A stretch of DNA of 64,000 nucleotides. Source: Kapaibacterium sp044224925. Lineage in GTDB: Bacteria; Bacteroidota; Ignavibacteria; Kapaibacteriales; Kapaibacteriaceae. Below the pieces are notes generated by a model that made no database searches, was not told the origin of the DNA, and was given only the letters and a program-made list of their open reading frames with translations. Position numbers and translations under genes: made by a program. Below, in pieces: positions 33,789 through 45,935 of this stretch; the first letter of the stretch is position 1, and every line of letters starts with the position of its first letter. The stretch spans positions 496,001 through 560,000 of the forward strand of contig JBGAJM010000001.1 of the NCBI GenBank assembly GCA_044224925.1. Direction: 5' to 3'.

Positions 33789-36700
33789 ATGATGTCGATG
33801 AACAGCGCATACGTCGATGAGCTTTACTTCGAATACTTGCGCGATCAAGACTCAGTGCCACCCGAGTGGCAGACCTTCTTCGCCTCCTATACACCGGAGG
33901 CTCCGACCGTCGCCAACGACGGCGTGACCCAACGCACGGCGCCCGCTCCGAGCGCCCCTACGGCAGCTATGCCCCGGCCGACAGCATCGGCAACGACGAA
34001 GTTGCCCTTCCTTGGTCCGAACGATACGCTCGTACCATTGTCGAGCATTGGCGGGAAGATCGCCGAGAACATGATGGCCTCGCTCGACGTGCCAACGGCA
34101 ACGTCCGTGCGCTCCGTCCCCGTCAAGGCCCTCGAAGAGAATCGTCGCATCCTCAACAATTTCCTCGCAAGCAAGCGCGCTCCGAAGCTGTCGTTCACCC
34201 ACATCCTCGCCTGGGCCATCGTCAAGGCCGTGGAGCAAGTGGAGAACATGAACAACACGTACGGTTTGCACGACGGTATCCATGTAAAGGTGCAGCGCGG
34301 CTCGATCAATCTTGGTCTTGCGGTCGATACCACCCGTCGCGACGGATCGCGTGTGTTGCTCGTCCCGAGCATCAAGGATGCCCAGTCGCTCACGTTCGCA
34401 GAATTCGCACGCGCCTACGATGCGCTCATCGCCAAGGCACGCACGAACAAACTCACGCCGGAAGATCTGATGGGTGCAACGGTCACGCTCACGAATCCCG
34501 GTATGATCGGCACCGTGATGTCGGTACCGCGACTCATGGACGGACAGGGGACGATCATCGCCGCAGGCTCGATCGAATACCCGGCAGAGTTTCAGGCCAT
34601 GTCACCCGACGTGCTTGCCTCACTTGCCGTCAGCAAGGTCGTCACCATCACATCCACCTATGACCACCGCGTCATCCAGGGCGCAGAGTCGGGCGAGTTC
34701 CTGCAATACATGCACCAGCTCCTGCTGGGAGAGCATCGCTTCTACGACCAGATCTATGCGTCGATCGACGTGCACTTCGAGCCCATTCGCTGGAGCATCG
34801 ATCGTGGGTCCAATCCGTTCCTCGCCGCCGACCAACCGGAGATCGTCGACAAAGAAGCACGCGTCCTGCAGATGATCCACGCCTTCCGCGTGCGAGGTCA
34901 TTTGCTTGCCGATATCAATCCGCTTGGACAAGAGGCCTATCACTATCCGGAACTCGATCCGTCGTTCTACGACCTTACGATCTGGGACCTGGACCGAGAG
35001 TTCGATACCGGTGGTTTTGGCGGCGTGAAACGCGCCACACTGCGCACGATCATCGACCTGTTGCGCGAGACGTACTGCGATAAGATCGGCATCGAGTACA
35101 TGCACATGCAGGACCCGGACAAGAAGTCGTGGGTCCTGAGCCGCGTCGAGGGCACCCGCTTGAAGATGGCCCTCTCGGCACAACAGAAACTTGAGACCTA
35201 TCGCGAGCTCACCAAGGTGGAGCTCCTCGAGAACTTCCTGCATACGAAGTTCCTCGGGTCGAAGCGATTCAGTCTGGAAGGCGGCGAGTCCACCGTCATC
35301 ATCTTGCAACAGATCCTGGACAATGCAGCCAATCACGATCTCTCCGGAGCTGTGGTCGGTATGGCCCACCGTGGCCGACTGAATGTGCTCGTCAACATGA
35401 TGGGCAAACCACTGGAGAAACTGTTCAACGAGTTCGAAGGCATGGCCGATCCGGACTCGTATCAAGGTTCAGGTGACGTGAAGTATCACCTTGGTGCAAA
35501 AGGCACCTATGTCTCTTCATCGAAGAAACAACTTCCAATGGTATTGGCGCCCAATCCGAGTCACCTCGAGGCAGTCAACCCTGTGGTCGAAGGGATGGCG
35601 CGGGCGCTCACGGACGAAAGCGGTGATGCGACCAACTCCCTCGTTCTCCCGATCCTGATCCACGGAGACGCTGCCATGGCAGGTCAGGGCGTGGTTCCCG
35701 AAACGTTCAACATGGCCCGTTTGCGCGGCTATCACACCGGTGGTTCCATCCATCTGGTGATCAACAACCAGATCGGATTCACCACGTCGCCCGAGGACTC
35801 CCGATCGACGCCCTATGCAACGGGCATTGCGAAGATGTTGCAGGTACCCATCCTGCATGTGAACGGAGACGATCCCGAGGCATGTCGCGCGGCAGCAGAG
35901 TTCGCCTTTGCCTATCGTCAGACCTTCAAGGACGATGTGGTGATCGACATGTACTGTTACCGCAAGTACGGTCACAACGAACAGGACGATCCTACGGCAA
36001 CACAGCCATTGCTGTACAAGAAGATCAAGAACATGGTCTCGGTCAGCAAGACCTACCGTCAGCGCCTCGTCACCGAAAAGGTCGCCGCCGAAGAAACGCT
36101 CGAGGCCATTTCGGCAGAAGAGCAGGCCGTGCTCGTGGCGGCCTTTGAGAATCGGGCCACCTCCAAGGGTGTCCCTGTTGCCACACTTGAATACAACCTC
36201 TTCTCGCCCGTTCCGACGGCCGTGGAGAAGCCGACGTTGGACCACATCATGGAGACCATCTGCTCCGTGCATGACGGATTCAACATCCATACAAAGGTCA
36301 AGACCGAGATGGAGAAACGTCGGGCAGCCTTTGCCGACGGACATGTGCAGTGGGGAACGGCCGAGGCACTTGCCTTCGGATCGTTGTTGCTGGAAGGACA
36401 TACCGTCCGCATCACCGGCCAGGACACGGGTCGCGGTACCTTCAACCACCGTCAGGCCGTGCACACCGACATCGTCAACGAGACCGAATACGTGCCCCTT
36501 GCCGCCTTGCCCGGCGCCACAGCACGCTTCCATATTCACGACTCGCCGCTCAGCGAATACGCTGTGCTCGGCTTCGAGTATGGCTACAGCACGATCGCCA
36601 AGAACGGGATCACGGCATGGGAGGCGCAGTTCGGCGACTTTGCCAATGGCGCACAGATCATCATCGACCAGTTCATCAGCAGTGCCGAAGAGAAGTGGGG

Positions 36701-37373
36701 ACAGCGTTCGAACATCATGATGCTCTTGCCGCATGGGTACGACGGACAAGGTCCGGAGCACAGCAGTGCACGCCTTGAGCGATTCCTGCAACTCTGCGCG
36801 CAGGACAACATGATCGTCTGCAACTTCACCTCACCGGCGAATTACTTCCATGCTGTACGACGCCAGGTGAAGGCGGCATGGCGGAAACCGATGGTGATCA
36901 TGACGCCGAAGGGCTATCTGCGAACGTTCACCTCGACCGTCGAAGAGCTCACGCAAGGGTCGTACCAAGAGATCATCAACGACGGAACGGTCACGGATCC
37001 GTCGACGATCACGCGCGTGGTGATCAGCACCGGGAAGGTGCATAACGAACTCGCCAAGAAGCGCAAGGACATGCAGGCGATGCACGTGGCATTGGTCCGC
37101 CTGGAGCAGATCTATCCGTTCCATGCCGAGAAGATGCGCGAGGTGTTGGCATCGTATCCGAATGCGACGGAGATCGTGTGGTGTCAGGAAGAGCCCAAGA
37201 ACTCGGGCGCATGGTTGCATGTGCAACCGTCCATCCTTGATGTGCTCCGTCCCACGCAACGACTCTCGTATGTCGGTCGCGCCGCAGCAGCAAGTCCGGC
37301 CACCGGCTCGGCGAAGGTCCACGAACGTCAACAAGAAGCCCTCCTCACCGAGGCATTTTCAGAGATCAAATGA
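33789..37373 (+). CDS. kgd: Fused 2-oxoglutarate decarboxylase/dehydrogenase E1 with E2 domain (Kgd type)
   Basis: A 1194-residue multifunctional protein of the kind best known from mycobacteria. The N-terminal 30 residues (AYVDELYFEYLRDQDSVPPE) are the E1 tail-binding motif. Residues about 90-320 form an E2 acyltransferase domain without any lipoyl domain; it ends with TYDHRVIQGAESGEFL, containing the catalytic His-Asp. The E1 thiamine-diphosphate part follows: VGMAHRGRLNVLVNMMGKPL, HGDAAMAGQGVVPE, and later LLPHGYDGQGPEHSSAR. Converts 2-oxoglutarate towards succinyl-CoA or succinic semialdehyde. The missing lipoyl domain implies use of an external one, probably another complex's E2. Confidence 0.9.
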   Translation: MMSMNSAYVDELYFEYLRDQDSVPPEWQTFFASYTPEAPTVANDGVTQRTAPAPSAPTAAMPRPTASATTKLPFLGPNDTLVPLSSIGGKIAENMMASLDVPTATSVRSVPVKALEENRRILNNFLASKRAPKLSFTHILAWAIVKAVEQVENMNNTYGLHDGIHVKVQRGSINLGLAVDTTRRDGSRVLLVPSIKDAQSLTFAEFARAYDALIAKARTNKLTPEDLMGATVTLTNPGMIGTVMSVPRLMDGQGTIIAAGSIEYPAEFQAMSPDVLASLAVSKVVTITSTYDHRVIQGAESGEFLQYMHQLLLGEHRFYDQIYASIDVHFEPIRWSIDRGSNPFLAADQPEIVDKEARVLQMIHAFRVRGHLLADINPLGQEAYHYPELDPSFYDLTIWDLDREFDTGGFGGVKRATLRTIIDLLRETYCDKIGIEYMHMQDPDKKSWVLSRVEGTRLKMALSAQQKLETYRELTKVELLENFLHTKFLGSKRFSLEGGESTVIILQQILDNAANHDLSGAVVGMAHRGRLNVLVNMMGKPLEKLFNEFEGMADPDSYQGSGDVKYHLGAKGTYVSSSKKQLPMVLAPNPSHLEAVNPVVEGMARALTDESGDATNSLVLPILIHGDAAMAGQGVVPETFNMARLRGYHTGGSIHLVINNQIGFTTSPEDSRSTPYATGIAKMLQVPILHVNGDDPEACRAAAEFAFAYRQTFKDDVVIDMYCYRKYGHNEQDDPTATQPLLYKKIKNMVSVSKTYRQRLVTEKVAAEETLEAISAEEQAVLVAAFENRATSKGVPVATLEYNLFSPVPTAVEKPTLDHIMETICSVHDGFNIHTKVKTEMEKRRAAFADGHVQWGTAEALAFGSLLLEGHTVRITGQDTGRGTFNHRQAVHTDIVNETEYVPLAALPGATARFHIHDSPLSEYAVLGFEYGYSTIAKNGITAWEAQFGDFANGAQIIIDQFISSAEEKWGQRSNIMMLLPHGYDGQGPEHSSARLERFLQLCAQDNMIVCNFTSPANYFHAVRRQVKAAWRKPMVIMTPKGYLRTFTSTVEELTQGSYQEIINDGTVTDPSTITRVVISTGKVHNELAKKRKDMQAMHVALVRLEQIYPFHAEKMREVLASYPNATEIVWCQEEPKNSGAWLHVQPSILDVLRPTQRLSYVGRAAAASPATGSAKVHERQQEALLTEAFSEIK

Positions 37374-37405
37374 TGGTTCATGTTCAATTGACACAGGGGT
37401 TTGGA

Positions 37406-38299
37406 ATGCGTAGTACTCGCATCATGGTAATCGCACTGACGGCAGGTCTCGTACTTGCGTCGTGCAACAAGCAAGGTCCATCGTCGGAAGAGATGACATT
37501 TCGCGGCGATGTGTACTTGAATCTCAAGAACGTCGACAAGGCCAAGGAATATGCAACGAAGGCCATTGCGTCGGACAGCAAGAATGCCGAAGCATACATG
37601 CTGATGGCCCGCATCTGGGCAACGGCGAACAATGCCGACAGCGTGACGGCCTACTACGTGAAGGCATCCGAGGCACAACCGGAGAATCTCGACGCACTCT
37701 ATGCATTGAGCAATGTCTATGCTGTGCGCAAGGACTACGACAAGGCTCTCACGACCATCGACAAGGCCATTGCCTTGAAACCGGACTCTGCACTTGGCTT
37801 CAACAACCAGGGTGTGATCTATACGAGCAAGGGTGAGTTCGACAAGGCCATTGCTGCGTTCAAGAAGGCACTCGAGAAGCAAGCGGTCTATCCCGAAGTG
37901 CACTACAACCTTGGTAACACCTACGTGAAGAAGGGCGATTGCGCAGCGGCACTGCCGGAGTTCAAGAAGTCACTGGAGCAGAACCCCAACTTTGCCCAGA
38001 GCTACTTCGAGATCGCATCGTGTGAAGCACAGAAGGGCAACAACGCCGAAGCCTACAACCAGAACGGTCTTGGCTTCACGGTGCAGAACAACCTGCAAGC
38101 CGCAGCCGCAGCCTTCATGAAGGCCATTGAGATCGACCCGAACTTCGCCGTCGCTCACAACAACCTTGCCCATATGTACCTGCGCGCCAACCAGCGCGAC
38201 AAGGCCATCGAAGAGTTCAAGAAGGCAGCAGGCCTCGGTCACTCCGACGCACAACGCCTCCTTGCAAACGAGAACATCAGCTGGGCGAAGTCGAAGTAA
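37406..38299 (+). CDS. TPR-repeat lipoprotein
   Basis: A 297-residue lipoprotein. The N-terminus IMVIALTAGLVLASCNKQ is a lipobox with Cys18 lipidated. The rest is a run of tetratricopeptide repeats (ALYALSNVYAVRKDYDKALT, NNQGVIYTSKGEFDKAIAAF, VHYNLGNTYVKKGDCAAALP, NNLAHMYLRANQRDKAIEEF). This is likely a periplasmic scaffold for a multi-protein complex, function unknown. It starts 32 bases after kgd and is probably co-transcribed, but no functional tie is obvious. ATG 37406 is chosen because of the signal peptide. Confidence 0.8.
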   Translation: MRSTRIMVIALTAGLVLASCNKQGPSSEEMTFRGDVYLNLKNVDKAKEYATKAIASDSKNAEAYMLMARIWATANNADSVTAYYVKASEAQPENLDALYALSNVYAVRKDYDKALTTIDKAIALKPDSALGFNNQGVIYTSKGEFDKAIAAFKKALEKQAVYPEVHYNLGNTYVKKGDCAAALPEFKKSLEQNPNFAQSYFEIASCEAQKGNNAEAYNQNGLGFTVQNNLQAAAAAFMKAIEIDPNFAVAHNNLAHMYLRANQRDKAIEEFKKAAGLGHSDAQRLLANENISWAKSK

Positions 38300-38324
38300 G
38301 AACTACGTTCATCGACGACCATAC

Positions 38325-38354
38325 ACAACGGCGTTCCCTCGGGGACGCCGTTGT
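38325..38354. terminator. Terminator hairpin, possibly bidirectional
   Basis: Inverted repeat ACAACGGCGT / ACGCCGTTGT with a TCCCTCGGGG loop between two convergent genes. A T-rich tail follows only weakly on the plus strand (CATTTC). It ends at the last base of the convergent gene. Confidence 0.6.
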
Positions 38355-40159
38355 CATTTCGAGGTGGTGATCAACACACCCGTGCACCGCACATCTTCCC
38401 ACGTGCCATGACGGAGTCGGCCACTAAGTTCCGTGAGCACAAGGGCCACGTGCGCGTTTGGGAAGCGTTCACTTTGAAGATCGACACTCACACGCGATGA
38501 ATCCGATTCACCATTGCCCTTGGCGATGATCGGTGCTAGGTTCAACGTGTCGACGATACCGGACGGATCGCGCAGGCACCATTTCGCACCCTTCGCTCCA
38601 AGTACTTCAAGCGTCCACGTTCCGTTGTGGTCGATCCGAAGCGTATCCGGATCGGTTCGTTCCCATGAGAGTTCGAACGGCGTGATCATAGCACCGGGCA
38701 TGGTGCACGAAACATTCAAGAGCTGACGACCCCGTCTTCCGGGGAATCGAAACTCCGACAGTGCGTCCGTAGGGACCTCCGTCCACACACCCATGTAAAC
38801 CTCGATCTTCACCGAGTCACGATCGGGCATCCGGTCTGCATGAATGGATGCGAGCCACGTGTCCATACGACTGTTCGATTCATACGTGTTGAGGTAGCGC
38901 AGCGTCGATTGCACGATGCGCTTGTCCTGCTCCGAGAGTTGTTGTGCCTTTGCAATGTCGTACCGCCCATCGTGCACCACACCACCGGCTCGCAACACGT
39001 CTTCCGCGCGTTGGGTCTGACTTCGATACGCAACCTGCAGCATCCCAATAGGACCACTCACCGAGACGATGCAGGCAAGGAGCAAGGCAGCAGGGATGAA
39101 GCGGAGATCGGGATTGCGAACGATGGCCAGATACAGTGCCAACACGGTAAGGACCACGGCAAGAGCAAGTCCGAGATATCGTTGTTCCGTGATGCCATAG
39201 GCCTGCACACGGACGATCAAGGCGATCCAGAGCAGGACGCAGAGTGGTAGCATGAGCCGACCGAACCATGCGGCATAGAATTGGATCCATGCATGCTCTG
39301 CATCGTTGCGCAATGGATAGAGTAGGAGGAAGGAGAGTGTTCCCACCACAGCCAAGGCATCGATGAAGTAGGCAACGGAACCGTTCAGCTCCGTGATGAA
39401 CAACACCTTGATGCCATAGGCATAGAGGATGCACAGAAAGACGAGCACCAACGGAAGCAGCACGTATTGGACGAAGATCCGGAGTCCGCGTGGGAACGAT
39501 GGAGCAGGACGCTCAGCATCGTCCGACGGAGGAAGGGGAACACCACCGAGTACGAACCACGTGTTGAACAGTCCGAGCAGGACGGCCCAGAGCGAGCCAT
39601 ACCACTTCCCATCCACATCCAGTCCGAACAATTCGTTCAATGCGAAGAGCGCAAGATTGAGTCCGCTTCCAAGCACCATGGTGAATAAACCGGCCGTAAG
39701 CGTTCGTAAGAACAGTGCCTTGTTCACATCCCAGAATTCCAGCCGGTCGCGCCGCCACATGGCACTCAACGCCACCAACAGGTGAACAGCAAGGACGATC
39801 ACACCACATTGCAATCCGTCCCACGGAGTGAACGAGAACACCCACATGTACCACGTCGTTGCGGCTGCGGCCGCCGTGAAGATGCCAAGCTGAATGGGCC
39901 ACGTGATCTTTCCGGCCTCGCGAGTGAGCGAGAGCGAGAGCGACGTGCTCAGGAGGATGATGCAGCCAAGGATGATGCGTGTATAGGTATAGAGACGGAG
40001 TTGCAACTCATCCGGCGTGGCTGAGACCTTCGGAACGATCTCGAGGGCAAGCATGACCGCTGCGATCGTGCCCACCATGGCAATGAAGATCTCGAGGGGG
40101 AAGCGATGCATCGTCCGTGTGGTATGCAACCGCAGATCTCGAAACGAGGGAAGTCTCAT
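38354..40159 (-). CDS. Integral membrane protein, DUF4153 family
   Basis: A 601-residue protein with roughly eleven N-terminal membrane helices and a soluble C-terminal half from about 395. The segment RRDRLEFWDVNKALFLRTL followed by FALNELFGLDVDGKWYGSL is characteristic of DUF4153, whose function is not known. The C-terminal region (KIEVYMGVWTEVPTD, GTWTLEVLGAKGAKWCLRD) looks like a beta-rich extracytoplasmic domain. It stands alone on the minus strand downstream of the exopolyphosphatase gene with a 24-base gap. Confidence 0.7.
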   Translation of the reverse strand: MRLPSFRDLRLHTTRTMHRFPLEIFIAMVGTIAAVMLALEIVPKVSATPDELQLRLYTYTRIILGCIILLSTSLSLSLTREAGKITWPIQLGIFTAAAAATTWYMWVFSFTPWDGLQCGVIVLAVHLLVALSAMWRRDRLEFWDVNKALFLRTLTAGLFTMVLGSGLNLALFALNELFGLDVDGKWYGSLWAVLLGLFNTWFVLGGVPLPPSDDAERPAPSFPRGLRIFVQYVLLPLVLVFLCILYAYGIKVLFITELNGSVAYFIDALAVVGTLSFLLLYPLRNDAEHAWIQFYAAWFGRLMLPLCVLLWIALIVRVQAYGITEQRYLGLALAVVLTVLALYLAIVRNPDLRFIPAALLLACIVSVSGPIGMLQVAYRSQTQRAEDVLRAGGVVHDGRYDIAKAQQLSEQDKRIVQSTLRYLNTYESNSRMDTWLASIHADRMPDRDSVKIEVYMGVWTEVPTDALSEFRFPGRRGRQLLNVSCTMPGAMITPFELSWERTDPDTLRIDHNGTWTLEVLGAKGAKWCLRDPSGIVDTLNLAPIIAKGNGESDSSRVSVDLQSERFPNAHVALVLTELSGRLRHGTWEDVRCTGVLITTSK

Positions 40160-40183
40160 CCTGAACTCCACGTGTACTGAACA

Positions 40184-41088
40184 CTATACGCCGTCGCCAA
40201 TCGAAAATAGCACGCCATACCGCACGCCGCGCGTGCTCACGATCACGGTATCGATCCCGAAGCATTGCATCATTCTGTCGAGCAACAATGCTCCCGCCGG
40301 GAGAATGTCGATGCGCTTTGGATGAATGGCCGGAAGCTGTTGCAACTGATCACGATCCATGCCAACGAGCATGGTGGCAAGTCGGTGGACGGACTCAGCA
40401 GTGAGGAGGTGACCGTCGATGCGCGCTGCATCGAAGGCATCGAGATGCAGGTCGAGCGTTGCCAAGGCCGTGGGCGTCCCGGCCGCGGCGAAGACGGAGC
40501 GACCTGAAGCGGCGAAGCGTTGGTCGTAGGGACGGAGTGTTGCATCGATGACGGAGATGGCCTCTGCCATGACGTCGGACGGTGGGGGACGATGGGCGAA
40601 GTATCGCTCCGTCAAGCGCACCGCACCGATGTTCATACTGACGGAATCGGAGATCGACGGGCCTTGTCCGCAGACGATCTCCGTCGACCCGCCACCGATA
40701 TCGATGGCCATGCTCGGTTGGTTGCCACGCACCGTTCCTCGAAACGTCAGCCGTGCCTCCTCGCCTCCTTCGATGACCTCGATCTCGGTGCCGATGATCT
40801 CGCTGAGCGTGGTGCGAACAACGGCGGAGTTGCGCGCATCGCGCATGGCACTGGTGGCAACAGCTCGTAGACGTTGAACGCCGCATTCATCGCAGCGACG
40901 TCGATACTGTGACAGGATCTCGGAAGCACGTGCAATGGCATCGTCAGAGATGACACCGGTCGCGTCGACGCCTTCTCCGAGACGTGCAATGGAATGCACG
41001 TCGTCGATCGTACGCCACGTGCCATCGGCCATGTGCTCACCGATCACCATGAGGATGGTGTTGGTGCCGATGTCGATGCCGGCGGCGA

Positions 41089-41092
<4 letters not shown>
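40184..41092 (-). CDS. ppx: Exopolyphosphatase / Ppx-GppA family phosphatase
   Basis: A 302-residue member of the actin-like ATPase superfamily acting on polyphosphate or pppGpp. Motifs: AAGIDIGTNTILMVIGE (phosphate 1), AVATSAMRDARN, AIDIGGGSTEIVCGQ (phosphate 2) and HPKRIDILPAGALLLDRM. Short form, lacking the C-terminal HD domain of long Ppx proteins. Start is a GTG at 41092 that overlaps the stop of the methylmalonyl-CoA mutase gene, so the two are translationally coupled. Confidence 0.87.
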
Positions 41093-43218
<2,126 letters not shown>

Positions 43219-43240
43219 GCACGAAAATACGGAAGCTTGG

Positions 43241-44407
43241 CTAGCGGAACGGTGTTGCCTTGTAGCGTTCGGCATCGGCATGGGAGCCGCCATAGTCGTT
43301 CCATCCGAGCACTTTGTCGTACTGCTTGATGGCGAGGTCGCGCTTGCCCTGCAGATCGTAGATCTGACCGATCTTGAGATTGGTCTTGACCATGAAGCCG
43401 GACGGGTCTTGATCCAGAACGCGACTTGCTTCGTCGGCCTTGTAGAAATACTTGAGCGCCATGGGCAGGTCCTGCTTCATCATGAGCACCACGCCGATAT
43501 AGTACAGTGCCTCGCGTGCCGTGAACGTCTCGTAGCCGTATTGCTTGGCAATGCAGCGGTTCAGGACGTCGCGCCAGAGGATCTCCATGGTGTCGAGCGG
43601 ACCTGTTGATACGAGGGCACGACCGAAATAGCGATGGAAGTAGGGATTGTTCGGATATTTCTTGTTCAGGTCCCTGGCAATGGCCACGGCCTTTTGATAG
43701 TCCTTCTCCCATTCGTAGTACACCTGCAACAGCACCACCTGTGCTTCGACGCGAGCATACCGAGCTTGTCGTGCAGCGGCCTGCAATTGCAGAATGCCAA
43801 GTGCCTTATCTCCGGAGCGGAAGAACGTCATGATCGGACTGAGCACCGGATACTTCTCGGGCAAGGCAATGGCAAAGTAGTTGTACAGGCCGGTGCCCAG
43901 CATGATGTCGTGATTGTTGGGAGCGATGCGCTGACATTCCTCGAGCAGATCGAGCGCGTCCTTTCCATCGTTCGCCGCCTTGATCATGCTCTCGCGCGTT
44001 GCATAGAACCGTCCGCGAAATCCGAGGGCGCCGCCCTTGAAGAACAGACCCATGAGATTCTTCGGATCGGCCTCGAGTGACCGATCGCAGACCTCCAGCA
44101 CCTTTTCGATCTTCTGCAGGAACCACTCGTCATTCGAATACACATTGCGATTCAGATTGATCTTCCACCACTCCACCATGGCATCCATGAAATAGCCGGC
44201 CGGATGCTCGGGATACATCTTCTTCACCTGCTCGAAGCAGGCATGCGCACTGTCGAAGCGCACGTTGTAAATGTAGTCGATGCCCTTCTGCATCACACTG
44301 TCGGCATCGCGCTGCATGATGATCCATTGTGCCGACGAGGGAACGGTCCATCCCGTGAACATCAAGATGGCGAGAAGGGTGGAGCGGAGGAGGGGAGCAC
44401 GTTTCAT
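43241..44407 (-). CDS. Secreted TPR protein
   Basis: A 388-residue protein with a signal peptide (STLLAILMFTGWTVPSSAQ). Several TPR-like helix pairs follow (ALGILQLQAAARQARYARVE, DYQKAVAIARDLNKKYPNN, REALYYIGVVLMMKQDLPMA). No recognised enzyme domain. Probably a periplasmic or surface scaffold. Its start overlaps the stop of the CPBP protease gene (ATGA) so it is in the same transcript. Confidence 0.75.
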   Translation of the reverse strand: MKRAPLLRSTLLAILMFTGWTVPSSAQWIIMQRDADSVMQKGIDYIYNVRFDSAHACFEQVKKMYPEHPAGYFMDAMVEWWKINLNRNVYSNDEWFLQKIEKVLEVCDRSLEADPKNLMGLFFKGGALGFRGRFYATRESMIKAANDGKDALDLLEECQRIAPNNHDIMLGTGLYNYFAIALPEKYPVLSPIMTFFRSGDKALGILQLQAAARQARYARVEAQVVLLQVYYEWEKDYQKAVAIARDLNKKYPNNPYFHRYFGRALVSTGPLDTMEILWRDVLNRCIAKQYGYETFTAREALYYIGVVLMMKQDLPMALKYFYKADEASRVLDQDPSGFMVKTNLKIGQIYDLQGKRDLAIKQYDKVLGWNDYGGSHADAERYKATPFR

Positions 44408-45279
44408 GATGCTGTTGATGTGAGTGCCTCGAGATGGGACCGACGAAAGCGTGCTGCCACAACATAGGCAGAACTGGGAATGCGACGTGCAACGACGATC
44501 GTTGCACCGATAAGCAAGAACGTCGTGAGAAGTCCTTCTTCAACACCAAAGGAACCGCTCACCAGCCAACGCAGCGACGAAGCCGCTTGCGAGAGATCGA
44601 GGACGACGGATCCACCACCGAGATCGTTTCCCGACACGTCGCCGAAGCACAATGCCACGAGCAGATTCCACACGATGTGAAAGATGATGGATGGCCACAA
44701 CGATGACGATCGCATGAGCATGGTGCCCATCAACACGCCGGCAAGGAAGACGTTCACCAAGGCAAGTACCGACACATCGGGATTGGCCGCATGTGCCGCA
44801 GCGAAAAGCAAGGACGTGAGCAACACGGCCGCAGTTCCGCCAAAGCGTTCTTCGATGGCCATGAAGATGGTTCCGCGGAACAGGATCTCTTCACCAACGG
44901 CCGCGACGATGATCATGGCGATGATGCCGACGAGCGGACGTGCAGACGCGGGAGCGGGAACAAACGTTCCACCGATGGCAAGGGCAATGAGTGCGATCGC
45001 TCCAAGTGAGCCAAGCGCAACGGATGCGCCCCACCATATCTCGCGACGTGTGGTCTCGCCAACATAGAGTCCGCACGTATACCAGACCGAACCTTTCCGC
45101 CCTGCCTCCATACCGATCATCAACGCAGCAAGGGTTCCATACAACGTGCATTGTGCGAGCAACGGATCGTGCACGAAGGGGAGGACGGCAACACCAACGA
45201 CGGCCGTTCCTCCAAGCGTGACGAGGATACGGAACCACCACCGAGCGAGCAGACGTTCACGCACCCTGACGCACCGCAC
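44404..45279 (-). CDS. CPBP-family intramembrane metalloprotease
   Basis: A 291-residue membrane protease of the CAAX-processing/bacteriocin self-immunity (CPBP) family. Motif 1 is EEILFRGTIF (EExxxR), motif 2 LLFAAAHAANPD (FxxxH) and motif 3 FHIVWN (HxxxN). Seven or eight membrane helices are visible. Cleaves membrane-anchored substrates; the target is unknown. Start GTG 45279 or GTG 45264; the first overlaps the upstream gene by 23 bases, the second by 8. Confidence 0.82.
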   Translation of the reverse strand: MRCVRVRERLLARWWFRILVTLGGTAVVGVAVLPFVHDPLLAQCTLYGTLAALMIGMEAGRKGSVWYTCGLYVGETTRREIWWGASVALGSLGAIALIALAIGGTFVPAPASARPLVGIIAMIIVAAVGEEILFRGTIFMAIEERFGGTAAVLLTSLLFAAAHAANPDVSVLALVNVFLAGVLMGTMLMRSSSLWPSIIFHIVWNLLVALCFGDVSGNDLGGGSVVLDLSQAASSLRWLVSGSFGVEEGLLTTFLLIGATIVVARRIPSSAYVVAARFRRSHLEALTSTAS

Positions 45280-45724
45280 GGAGTTCGCGAATGCCGCACA
45301 TCATCACCGTGGCAGCAGCGGCCATCACGGCATCGAATGCGGGGAGACAGGCAAGGGCCGCAAGGGCGGCAGGGACGAGGGTGCGCATGGGTCGACCGAA
45401 GCCCACACGGCGCATCCATTCATGAACGAGGATGCCCATCACCGGAACGGTGGCAAAGACAAGGTCAAGGCTGCGAGCCGCATCCGTTGTCTCGGTGATG
45501 GAAAGGGCAGCAAGACAAAGTCCGATGCCGACGGCTGCAATGGACACCGTGGTGCCGCCATAGCGGAGGTCGATGCTCATGGCCACGTACAAGGCCACCA
45601 CCACAGGGAGGAAGACCACGGCACGAAGGCTGAGCGGAACGAACGGACCGACGACGGCCACGCTGATGATGGCAGCGATCATCACCGGATTCTCGAATCG
45701 GCGGGCGCGAGGATACGACAACAT
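45257..45724 (-). CDS. Small integral membrane protein of unknown function
   Basis: A 155-residue very hydrophobic protein with four or five membrane helices, for example PVMIAAIISVAVVGPFVPLS and AVVFLPVVVALYVAMSID. No conserved family recognised. It lies between the HicB-like gene (ATGA overlap) and the CPBP protease (overlap of 23 bases), so all three are one operon and its function may be linked to the protease. Confidence 0.6.
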   Translation of the reverse strand: MLSYPRARRFENPVMIAAIISVAVVGPFVPLSLRAVVFLPVVVALYVAMSIDLRYGGTTVSIAAVGIGLCLAALSITETTDAARSLDLVFATVPVMGILVHEWMRRVGFGRPMRTLVPAALAALACLPAFDAVMAAAATVMMCGIRELRAVRQGA

Positions 45725-45921
45725 CAGTTCTGGTTCTGCGCTGAACGTTCTTTGATCTTGGCAATGTGTTCGAGCACATAGGCCTTCATGGCCTCTTCCA
45801 CTTCCACGTGCTCCGAGCCCTTGATCATGTGGGCGAGTTGCGGACAGTAGGATGCGTAGTCGCCTTCACCGCGTTTGCGAATGAGGATCTCGTAGTCTTG
45901 TTGATCGATGGATTCGAACAT
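45724..45921 (-). CDS. Small HicB-like protein
   Basis: A 65-residue cytoplasmic protein. YEILIRKRGEGDYASYCPQL and the following VEVEEAMKAYVLEHI match the partial RNase-H-like HicB antitoxin fold (strand, strand, then helix after a glycine-containing turn). No HicA toxin gene is adjacent and there is no DNA-binding tail, so it could be a solitary domain and not a true antitoxin. Start ATG 45921 is preferred over an in-frame ATG at 45939. Confidence 0.5.
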   Translation of the reverse strand: MFESIDQQDYEILIRKRGEGDYASYCPQLAHMIKGSEHVEVEEAMKAYVLEHIAKIKERSAQNQN

Positions 45922-45935
45922 GATGGTTCCTTTGG

